The notes beneath the pieces were generated by a model, which saw nothing but the letters and a program-made list of their open reading frames with translations, was not told the origin of the DNA and did not search any database. Shown piece by piece: positions 1-6,944 of a stretch of 12,547 nucleotides of DNA; the first letter of the stretch is position 1; every line of letters starts with the position of its first letter. This DNA comes from an uncultured Bacteroidales bacterium. GTDB taxonomy: Bacteria > Bacteroidota > Bacteroidia > Bacteroidales > UBA932. Both the position numbers and the translations under genes were made by a program. The stretch lies in contig CAMOGR010000153.1 in the NCBI GenBank assembly GCA_946614205.1, positions 1 to 12,547 of the forward strand, written 5' to 3'.

Positions 1-1129
1 GCTCTGCCGCCTTGCCGCCGTTGATTCCCCAGTAAAGACCGTAGTGGACTCCGCCATAGGAAGGAACGCCGCCGTAGATTGCGCTGACAATGCCGTTGCC
101 GAACACGTCACCCCTTGCAGCTACCTTATCGACACCGGTGCTTCCGCTCCAGGCCTCGACGACGCAGTGGATGAGGTTTACAGGGTTGGCGAGCTTGCTG
201 TCACCGGCCTTGACTGCATATACGTCGAAGAGAGCTCCGTAAGCGCCGAGGTTGGCGAGAAGCAGGTTGCCGGCGTCATCGCATGCGATGGACTGTACGG
301 GGAGGTCTCCGGTAGCAAGTTCACCCTCGATCTTGCCGCTGGAAGGATTGACAACGTGCACCTTCAGACCGTCGCTGACGAGGAGTTTGCCGTCGAAGAT
401 GGCAACGGAAGCAGTGGCACCGTCGCCGACATTGAAGCTCTCATTGAGCATCGTGCACCATTCGACCTTGGAGTTGCCTGCCTGATAGACATAGATGCGC
501 TCGACGTGATCCTGGGTCTCGCCGGTAGGCTCACCGGTCTCATCGTCGATGACGGCGTCCTGGATTGCAGGAATGGTGAACTTGATGTAAGCGGAACGGG
601 CGTCATAGCCGTTGTTGGCGGCTACCTTGAAGGTACCTTCGCCTGTGTTCTTGTCGAAGGTTGCGGGAGCCCAGTCGAAGGAGTCGTAGGTCTTGACCTC
701 GTAGTCGAGGTTGGAGATGACCTTGAAGCTTGCATCGCCGCCTTCGATTCCGACAGAGAGCTCTGCAGGTTCGATGATGAATACATTGCCCTGATAGATG
801 GTGACGGGGGCGGTGATGCCGCCTACGGTGAGAGTGACAGCTCCTACGCGTCCGGTAAGATCCTCGGGAAGGGACTGTACGGTAGCCTTTACGGTAACTT
901 CACCGGCTTCTCCGCTGGTAGGGTTGACTACGATGAAGTCTGACTCGGACTTTGCAGTCCAGCTCTTGTTGGTTACGAAACTGATGCTCACAATTTCTGA
1001 GCCGGTTCCGATGGAAACCACGGGCTCGGACTTGAGTTCAAGCTCATCGGGTACTTCTACCGGAGCGGGCTCTTCACAAGCTGCAAATGCCGCGAGGGCG
1101 ATTGCGAATACTGATAAAAATTTTTTCAT
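1..1129 (-). CDS. BACON-domain surface lipoprotein with propeller-like C-terminal region (3' end cut by window)
   Basis: Probable surface glycan-binding lipoprotein, last gene of the operon visible here. I translated 376 codons from the ATG at 1129; the reading frame is still open at position 1, so the C-terminus is missing. Residues 1-18 are a lipoprotein signal (MKKFLSVFAIALAAFAAC) with Cys18 followed by Glu-Glu, which resembles the acidic surface-export signal of Bacteroidota lipoproteins. Residues about 33-114 and 115-217 are two Ig-like, BACON-like domains; the first has the typical WTA...VNPTSGEAG pattern, and they end in the matching strands VTIYQGN and IYVYQAGN. From about 222 on, the sequence resembles the C-terminal half of the DUF5018-like gene at 3538-5274 (DDAGNLLLAN at 284-293 here, DDAGHLLLAN there), suggesting a beta-propeller-type fold. 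It starts 7 nt after the GHL10 stop. BACON domains are usually taken as carbohydrate- or mucin-binding; no catalytic motif is visible. The ligand is unknown. Confidence 0.85.
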   Translation of the reverse strand, partial: MKKFLSVFAIALAAFAACEEPAPVEVPDELELKSEPVVSIGTGSEIVSISFVTNKSWTAKSESDFIVVNPTSGEAGEVTVKATVQSLPEDLTGRVGAVTLTVGGITAPVTIYQGNVFIIEPAELSVGIEGGDASFKVISNLDYEVKTYDSFDWAPATFDKNTGEGTFKVAANNGYDARSAYIKFTIPAIQDAVIDDETGEPTGETQDHVERIYVYQAGNSKVEWCTMLNESFNVGDGATASVAIFDGKLLVSDGLKVHVVNPSSGKIEGELATGDLPVQSIACDDAGNLLLANLGAYGALFDVYAVKAGDSKLANPVNLIHCVVEAWSGSTGVDKVAARGDVFGNGIVSAIYGGVPSYGGVHYGLYWGINGGKAAE

Positions 1130-1136
1130 GATAAAA

Positions 1137-2516
1137 TTATTGAATTGATGGTGTATTGTATGTTTCGAAAGCTTTCTTGAAAGCGTTCCAATAGCCGAAC
1201 ATGCGTATGTGGCAGAGGTCGAACACAAAGTAGCCGTCGCCGTTGTTGATGCAGGCATCGACGGTTTTCGGTATGTATGCGCTCTTGCCGCCGTTCTGCC
1301 AGCCTGTCGGGTTCCCGACATCGGGCCCTCCTGCGTATTTGGTGTCGCCGAGAAGGAGTGAGGCGGCCTGTTTGCAGAAGCCTTCCATCGTCCATTCTCC
1401 GCTGCCGTAGATGCTTGCGGAAGCCGCATAACAGCCCAGCAGCATAAAGTCGCAATGGTCGGCAAAGCCGTAGTTATGGTAATCCTGGTCGGCCCAGCGG
1501 CCGTATTTGGAATGTGTGAGGAAACGGGGGCTTGCCCAGTTGACGCCGGAGCTGTAATAGCTTGAATACCAAGCTCCCACATATACTCCGAACTCTACAT
1601 CAGGATTGACTCCGTGGACGTTCTCTGCTGCTTTTGCAACAAAATCGTGGATAATCTTGGCCCTGAACGACAGCCAGGCCTTCTGCTCGGTGTTCATCGG
1701 CATGGGTAATTCCGATGTTCCCGCTTCGAATACAGGCCAGTGTTCGGGCTCATGGCCGAGATACTCTGTGAATTTCTGCTTGGAGATTTCGGAGAATTCT
1801 GCCTGGAGGCCGGTGTCGTCGTAGCGGCAGCGGTCGAGTACTATGCCGTCCGGAGCGTATGCGGCTATCTCACGGAGCAGGGAAAGTATGTACTGCTGGA
1901 CATCGTCGTTGGCCGGATTGAGGAAAACGGTACCGCGCACGCCGTCGTGGAAACTGCTTGCAGGCCCTTCGGCGGTGTTGTCCACCGCAGCCCACTGTGC
2001 GGGTATGTCTCCGCTGAAGATGGGGCCCTCGCTCTCGAGTCCGTACATTCCCCCGTAGCCGCCGACGAAAGTGTTGATCGCCGCGTGCACCCGGAGTCCG
2101 GCTGCGTGACCGGCGTCGATGAACGTCTTTAGGTAGTCAAAATCTGCGCTGCGCTCTACGAAACGGTAGCTGCTGTCTATCCATGCGGCGAGGCGTCGGG
2201 CCTGCGGCGCTATGGAGGACTTCCAGAGGACGGTGCCTTCTGTTGGACGCACGTCAACCACTATGTCGGTGAAACCGCATTCGGCAATCTTCGCAAGCTC
2301 TTCTTCTATATAGGCCTTGTCGTTGGCGAAATAGTTGAAGTTGGCGGAAGCGTCGATCCATACATAGCATGGCTTGAGAGGCCCTTCCTGACCGGGCTCC
2401 GGATTGACGGGCTGCGGCTGCCCGGGCGTCTTGCCGGGGTCGTCGGGGCCCTCGGGAGCAGTGCAGCAGGCTAACAGCAGTGCGGCTGACAGTATTTCAA
2501 TCCATCGGCGCAGCAT
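1137..2516 (-). CDS. GHL10-family (PF02638-like) glycoside hydrolase lipoprotein
   Basis: Predicted 459-residue glycosidase of the glycosyl-hydrolase-like family 10 (TIM barrel). Residues 1-17 form a lipoprotein signal ending LLAC, with an unusual Glu7 near the start of its hydrophobic stretch. A Pro/Gly-rich linker follows (about 19-48), then the barrel from about 49. Family hallmarks in order: VWIDA at 52-56, VVDVRPTEG at 86-94 (the usual NTV..QVR strand), LWKSSIAP at 97-104, AGHAAGLRVHAAIN at 135-148, FLNPAN at 198-203, and DGIVLDRCRYDD at 223-234, whose Asp228 is a candidate catalytic residue. The E. coli relative DigH (YddW) acts on peptide-free peptidoglycan strands; other members have little-defined substrates. 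The ATG lies 1 nt after the phosphodiester glycosidase stop, so translation is probably coupled. Eight Cys besides the Cys17/18 pair suggest disulfides in an exported protein. Family assignment is good; substrate is unknown. Confidence 0.85.
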   Translation of the reverse strand: MLRRWIEILSAALLLACCTAPEGPDDPGKTPGQPQPVNPEPGQEGPLKPCYVWIDASANFNYFANDKAYIEEELAKIAECGFTDIVVDVRPTEGTVLWKSSIAPQARRLAAWIDSSYRFVERSADFDYLKTFIDAGHAAGLRVHAAINTFVGGYGGMYGLESEGPIFSGDIPAQWAAVDNTAEGPASSFHDGVRGTVFLNPANDDVQQYILSLLREIAAYAPDGIVLDRCRYDDTGLQAEFSEISKQKFTEYLGHEPEHWPVFEAGTSELPMPMNTEQKAWLSFRAKIIHDFVAKAAENVHGVNPDVEFGVYVGAWYSSYYSSGVNWASPRFLTHSKYGRWADQDYHNYGFADHCDFMLLGCYAASASIYGSGEWTMEGFCKQAASLLLGDTKYAGGPDVGNPTGWQNGGKSAYIPKTVDACINNGDGYFVFDLCHIRMFGYWNAFKKAFETYNTPSIQ

Positions 2517-2517
2517 G

Positions 2518-3531
2518 TCACTTCACATATACACAGCTGCCTACCGCACGCTGGCTTCCGTCGGAAGGCTTGATGGTTTCGTTGCCGTTGACCAGCAGGC
2601 AGCTGGAGCCGCCGCCGTCGAGGTTGATGGCATCTGTGCATCCGAATTCGAGCATGAGTTTGGCTACGTCTTCGGTGGAATACCCTTTGACTCCCTCTGT
2701 CATCTCGCGTCCTTCGCATACGAAGAGGACCAGCCTCTTGTCGGCGGTGATGCCTATTGCGGTACGGGGGTCGGGATTGTTGCAGTTGACGTCATAATCG
2801 CCGGGAAGGCATTCGTAGCGCCATGTGTTGCGTATTTCGCCGTTCTTGATGAGCACGGGGCCGGCTCCGATGGCGGTCTTGGCCTCGAATGCCGTGGCCT
2901 GTTCGGGGAAGTTGGCGTCGGGAACGGCGAGAGGTGTGCTGCCGTACGCGTTCTGGGCGGGATTCTGATAGATGAAATGGTTGGATTCGTCTGAGAAATA
3001 GGTCCAGCAGGCCTCGACGTTTCCGTTTGCGTGCTGGATGAAAGCCGCCTTGGTGGGATAGTACAGCGAAACCCAGTCCTCGGATGCGTAGTTGATGTTG
3101 GGGGAGAGCAGCACCCCGTTCTCCACCGCAAGGCTCGCAGGGTAATTGATGTCGGAGTCAACGTAGAAGTATCCTCCGTTTATTACCAGGGTAGGGTTGC
3201 CTTTCTCGGAATAGATCTCGCCCGGGGTCTTGAGGGCGTCGGAACTGCCGTCAAGCTCGGGGTCGTTGAGGCCCCAGACATGGAAATCGCATTTGCTCAG
3301 GTCGGCGGTCGCGATGTATGCCTGGGCGACCTTGCCGTTGAGCACGGCAGGGGAGTGATAGATCTTTACGTATTCCGGCAGGGTGCCGAAACGGGAGTCG
3401 GTAATCTCTTCCCAGGGCTGGTTGTCAGCGTCGGGGTCGTTCCAGGGCCACTGCGGGATGTCGTCACCGCCCGCCTTGCATGAGCAAAGCATAAGGACGG
3501 GAAGCAGCAGGTAAGACAATGTCTTTTTCAT
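2518..3531 (-). CDS. Phosphodiester glycosidase family (NAGPA/DUF2233) lipoprotein
   Basis: Predicted 337-residue hydrolase related to the human mannose-6-phosphate uncovering enzyme, which removes GlcNAc from a GlcNAc-alpha-1-phospho-6-mannose diester. A member from Bacteroides ovatus (BACOVA_00430) has a known structure. Residues 1-18 are a lipoprotein signal ending LCSC. Family motifs appear in the expected order: LVINGGYF at 115-122, GAGPVLIKNG at 222-231, RTAIGIT at 256-262, and INLDGGGSS at 302-310 followed by NG at 315-316. The fold is complete at the C-terminus and nothing looks broken. Eight Cys lie beyond the lipidated one (81, 175, 241, 250, 272, 298, 311, 333), an even number compatible with disulfides. 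It starts 7 nt upstream-to-downstream from the preceding gene's stop and is followed after 1 nt by the GHL10 gene, so the two enzymes are probably made together. The bacterial substrate cannot be read from sequence; a sugar-1-phosphodiester in the target glycan is the best inference. Confidence 0.92.
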   Translation of the reverse strand: MKKTLSYLLLPVLMLCSCKAGGDDIPQWPWNDPDADNQPWEEITDSRFGTLPEYVKIYHSPAVLNGKVAQAYIATADLSKCDFHVWGLNDPELDGSSDALKTPGEIYSEKGNPTLVINGGYFYVDSDINYPASLAVENGVLLSPNINYASEDWVSLYYPTKAAFIQHANGNVEACWTYFSDESNHFIYQNPAQNAYGSTPLAVPDANFPEQATAFEAKTAIGAGPVLIKNGEIRNTWRYECLPGDYDVNCNNPDPRTAIGITADKRLVLFVCEGREMTEGVKGYSTEDVAKLMLEFGCTDAINLDGGGSSCLLVNGNETIKPSDGSQRAVGSCVYVK

Positions 3532-3537
3532 ATCCGT

Positions 3538-5274
3538 CTAGATTTCGAAGCAGTCGGCAACATAGGCGCCGAGAGCCTGTGCATGGTGATCGTAGTAGTA
3601 TAAATAGAGCCTGTAGCCGTCGGTGGAAGGAACCAGGGCTACGTCGCCCGCAGCTCCGACCTCGGGATCGGTGGCTCCCTTCTGGTAGGTCTTGGGGCTG
3701 TCGTTCTTGAGAAGTACGCTGACATTCTTGGGAGAAGAGGCGTCGTAGAGGCGCAGACGCGGCCTGATATCCCATTCGGGGAAGTGGCTTACTGCCATGA
3801 GGGTAAGATACCTGGTTCCGTTGAATGTCTTGATGTCTAGGCAGTTGGGGTTGACTCCCCAGTGCCCTACGAGGTCGAGCCAGCTGTCTTTGCCGTTCTT
3901 GTCGATGTGGTGCAGTATGTAGCAGTCGCTGTTGCCGTGGGCTACGGAAGGATCGCTGTTGCCCTCGTAATAATCGATGAACCAGCCGTCGCTTTGCGGA
4001 TTGATGGATGCGGGAACCACGGTCGCGAAGTTGACCGGAGCGGCGCCCCAGCCGAGTCCGTTTGCGGCGAAGTCATGGGTGATGACCTCGGCGACCTCTC
4101 CGCCGCGGATAATCAGGGCTGCGATGGTGGATGATGTCGAAATGCCTGCGATGCCCTCGGAGGTGAACACTATGACGCCGTCGCCATTGATGTCGCCCAA
4201 TGCCTTCATCCTGTGTCCGATGGGGAAGATGAGCGGGTTGGTGAAGCTGTAGTACAGAGTGGGAAGCTCGTTTGCAGCGCTGCAGGAATAGATGCTTACG
4301 GTTCCGGCGTTGTCGCCGCCCTCGGCATAGTTCGCCAGGAGCAGATGCCCTGCGTCATCGTTGGTAAGGCAGTCGGCAACCGCCTCGCCAATGTTCATCT
4401 CTCCGATCCTGCTGCCGGTGAATGCGTCCACCAGCACGGGAGCGCGTCCCTGTCCGAGACCTACTACGATGGTGCTTCCGAAGCCGGCGAGCGATACGTA
4501 GCATTTCTCGTTGTAAGCGGGCAGATTGACTACCGATACGGGATCGACGTTGCTGAGCTCTGCTACGGATTCGGTCCTGAGGCCCGAGGCAAGCAGGTTG
4601 GGAATGCCCTGGCGGACATCGTAGGTCTTGGAGGTGGTGCCGTCGCCGGCGAGCACTGTAATCGTGGCTCCGGTATTGAGGTTGTATTTATGACCTTCGA
4701 CGAAGTTCTTGCCGGAAATCTTGCTGATTTTGGCGTGGGGAGAAACCTGGCCGCTGATGGTGACGTTCGAAAGGTCGTCCAGATAGGGGATTAGGATCTC
4801 TCCGCTGTTCTCGTAGATTACTCCGGAAGTCTTTACGTCTTCCACCATCATTGCGAGGAGGCTGCAGGCGCTGGGCTTGACCCTCTTGCCGGTAATGACG
4901 ATCTGGCGGGACTTGCCGTCGGGATCGGTGAGGGTGAACGGGTTGTCTTCCGTCAGGTCCAGGATGCCGAGCTTGGGGCTGATGGTGTAGCCCGGCTGCA
5001 GTTCGGCCTGTACGCGGAGGCGTGTCATGTATATGAGGGTCTCTTCGTCGGAGGCCTCGGGGTAGTAATAGGGGATGGGAATCTCCAGCCTTTCGGCCTC
5101 GGGATCGACGATGGTGAGTTTGCCGAGTTCCTGGCCGTTGTAGTTTCCGCTCATCATTATGGCGGTGAGGCTGGTCAGGCCCTGTCTCTCCGCGGTCGGA
5201 AGCACGTATTCGGGCTTGTGGCATGCCGTCAGCGCGAGCAGCATGGCGGCAAGTATATAAAGGGACTTTTTCAT
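3538..5274 (-). CDS. DUF5018-like lipoprotein with C-terminal propeller-like domain (SusE/F-position glycan binder)
   Basis: Predicted 578-residue surface lipoprotein placed directly after SusD, where surface glycan-binding proteins usually sit. I chose the ATG at 5274 because it gives a clean signal ending LTAC (Cys18) and lies 1 nt after the SusD stop; a TTG start at 5304 would put ten polar residues before the signal. Residues about 32-132 and 136-222 look like two copies of one Ig-like unit: LTAIMM/LLAMMV at the start, EIPIPYY/ILIPYL in the middle, ISP or VSP, then a Tyr/Val-ending strand after an Asp-Gly turn. This matches my memory of DUF5018. Residues about 235-578 are predicted to be a beta-propeller-like region with DDAGHLLLAN (306-315) and a calcium-loop-like GDINGDG (360-366); this part recurs in the BACON gene at 1-1129. 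No catalytic signature seen. A carbohydrate-binding role is inferred from position and architecture. Confidence 0.8.
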   Translation of the reverse strand: MKKSLYILAAMLLALTACHKPEYVLPTAERQGLTSLTAIMMSGNYNGQELGKLTIVDPEAERLEIPIPYYYPEASDEETLIYMTRLRVQAELQPGYTISPKLGILDLTEDNPFTLTDPDGKSRQIVITGKRVKPSACSLLAMMVEDVKTSGVIYENSGEILIPYLDDLSNVTISGQVSPHAKISKISGKNFVEGHKYNLNTGATITVLAGDGTTSKTYDVRQGIPNLLASGLRTESVAELSNVDPVSVVNLPAYNEKCYVSLAGFGSTIVVGLGQGRAPVLVDAFTGSRIGEMNIGEAVADCLTNDDAGHLLLANYAEGGDNAGTVSIYSCSAANELPTLYYSFTNPLIFPIGHRMKALGDINGDGVIVFTSEGIAGISTSSTIAALIIRGGEVAEVITHDFAANGLGWGAAPVNFATVVPASINPQSDGWFIDYYEGNSDPSVAHGNSDCYILHHIDKNGKDSWLDLVGHWGVNPNCLDIKTFNGTRYLTLMAVSHFPEWDIRPRLRLYDASSPKNVSVLLKNDSPKTYQKGATDPEVGAAGDVALVPSTDGYRLYLYYYDHHAQALGAYVADCFEI

Positions 5275-5275
5275 A

Positions 5276-6931
5276 TTACTTCCATTCATCGTATTGGTCA
5301 ACAAGCTTGTTGGAACTCAGTTCCGATTCGGGCATGGGGAAGCGGTACAGGCGCTCGGGGAAGTTGCGGTCTCTCTCATCGACGGACACGTATGTGTATC
5401 GGAATCCGTCGCCTTCGGACTCTATCTTGAGGCCGTGCTGCTGATAGCCGCTCAGGCCCTCGGGATACCGTTTTGCCGCTGTCTTCCAACGGCGGAGGTC
5501 CCAGTACCTGAGGCCTTCGAAGGCGAGCTCGACCTTGCGTTCCTGTACGATTGCCTTCCAGAGGTTCTCGCCGCTGCGGTCGGTGTAGGGAAGACCCACG
5601 CGGGAGCGTATCTGCCGCACTGCGTCGTTGGCTCCAGCCGTATCGCCGTTGCGGTAGCAGGCCTCGGCCTTGTTGAGAAGGACTTCGCCGTAACGCAGGA
5701 ATGTGAACGGATGGCCACTGCGGGTGGACAGCACGTCGAAGCTTTCATCTACGTTCTTCTTGAGGTAATATCCGGTGACGGTCTTGCCGCGGGGCTCCTT
5801 GTCGGTCTTCCATGTGGCCCAGCCGTCGAGTCCGCCTGCGTAAGGCTCGATCTTGCGGCCTTTCCAGGAAGCGCCGTTGTACAATATGCTGGCCTGGAAC
5901 CGGGGCTCGAGCTTGTCGTAAGGGGGAGTCTGCGTAGTGCTAGAATGCCAGGCGCTCCAGTCGGGCAGGCCTCCGGTGGCAAGTTCGTAGCTTTCTACGA
6001 TTTCCTGGGTGGGAACGGCATATGCGCCGCCCTCGCTGTCGCTGAGGGCGAAGTCTCCGCCCGGAGAATAGCTGAAGTCGTAGCTGTGGTAGATGCCTTT
6101 GGAGAGGTCGAAAGTGTATTGGAAAATGGCCTCACGGTTGCCTTGCGCGAGGGACTTTCCGAAGGCGTCGGAGTATTCGGGCTCAAGGCTGTAGCCAAGG
6201 GCCCCCACTTCGTTCGCGGCCGCTATCACTGCGTCATACCTCTCGGCGTAAAGCATTGCGCGGCTCTCGAGTGCGTATGCCATTCCCTTGTTGAGGCGTC
6301 CGTGGGACTGCGCGGCAAGGGGAAGGTTGGCCGCTGCGAACTCCAGGTCGCCCTGAATCATGTCCCAGGCTTCCTTTTCGGTGGAGATGGCTTTGTCCTT
6401 GGTTATGGCAGTCAGGTCCTCGTCGTACAGGATTACATCCTTGTAGCGCTTTACGAGTTCAAAATAGAAGTAGCCGCGGAGGAACCTGAGTTCGGCTTCC
6501 AGGCGTACTTTGTCTTCGTCGCTCATCTTGCCGTATTCCTTGAGGTAGCTCAGCGATTCGTTGGTCTCTCGGATGGCGGTGTAAAGGGAACTCCACATAC
6601 CCAGATAAACGTCTATGGTCTGGGCGGTCACCGTGGATTCAAAATAAGATATGTACGAAGGGATATATCCCAGGGTGCTGAAATTATATGAGGTGTACTT
6701 CAGCTCGTCGGTAAGGGCTTCCGTCAGGAATCCTGTCTGGTACTCGACGGTGGGAGAAGCGGTGAAACTCCAGATGTATGTGTACAGGTGATTGATTGAA
6801 TACTCTGCGTTCCTGGTGGATTCCCATATCGTGATGGCGGAAACCCTGTCGGTGGGAGTCATGTCCAGGGGGTCGCTGCAGGAGGCCAGCGCCATGCTTG
6901 CGGCTGCAATCAGAAATAGTCTTGCTTTCAT
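5276..6931 (-). CDS. SusD/RagB-family nutrient-binding outer-membrane lipoprotein
   Basis: Predicted 551-residue SusD-like protein, the extracellular lid that captures glycan for the SusC channel. The signal MKARLFLIAAASMALASC gives a lipidated Cys18. The N-terminal SusD half shows the hallmark helix AELRFLRGYFYFELVKRY at 146-163, and the TPR-like region follows. The C-terminus has the family ending RFPMPESEL at 530-538, close to the usual P-I-P-Q-S-E form. Length is normal for the family. It starts 13 nt after the SusC stop and ends 1 nt before the next gene. Aromatic residues are plentiful, as in sugar-binding SusD proteins, but I cannot assign which ones bind ligand, so specificity stays open. 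Confidence 0.96.
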   Translation of the reverse strand: MKARLFLIAAASMALASCSDPLDMTPTDRVSAITIWESTRNAEYSINHLYTYIWSFTASPTVEYQTGFLTEALTDELKYTSYNFSTLGYIPSYISYFESTVTAQTIDVYLGMWSSLYTAIRETNESLSYLKEYGKMSDEDKVRLEAELRFLRGYFYFELVKRYKDVILYDEDLTAITKDKAISTEKEAWDMIQGDLEFAAANLPLAAQSHGRLNKGMAYALESRAMLYAERYDAVIAAANEVGALGYSLEPEYSDAFGKSLAQGNREAIFQYTFDLSKGIYHSYDFSYSPGGDFALSDSEGGAYAVPTQEIVESYELATGGLPDWSAWHSSTTQTPPYDKLEPRFQASILYNGASWKGRKIEPYAGGLDGWATWKTDKEPRGKTVTGYYLKKNVDESFDVLSTRSGHPFTFLRYGEVLLNKAEACYRNGDTAGANDAVRQIRSRVGLPYTDRSGENLWKAIVQERKVELAFEGLRYWDLRRWKTAAKRYPEGLSGYQQHGLKIESEGDGFRYTYVSVDERDRNFPERLYRFPMPESELSSNKLVDQYDEWK

Positions 6932-6944
6932 AACTGCTTTTCCT

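Noticed and set aside
44..943. Plus-strand open frame opposite the BACON gene
   Set aside because: The minus strand encodes a lipoprotein with a signal peptide and domain repeats; the plus frame is acidic, low-complexity-like and lacks a start signal.
5294..6691. Plus-strand open frame (465 codons) opposite susD
   Set aside because: Same reason: antisense shadow of a clear SusD gene with no recognisable domain or promoter.
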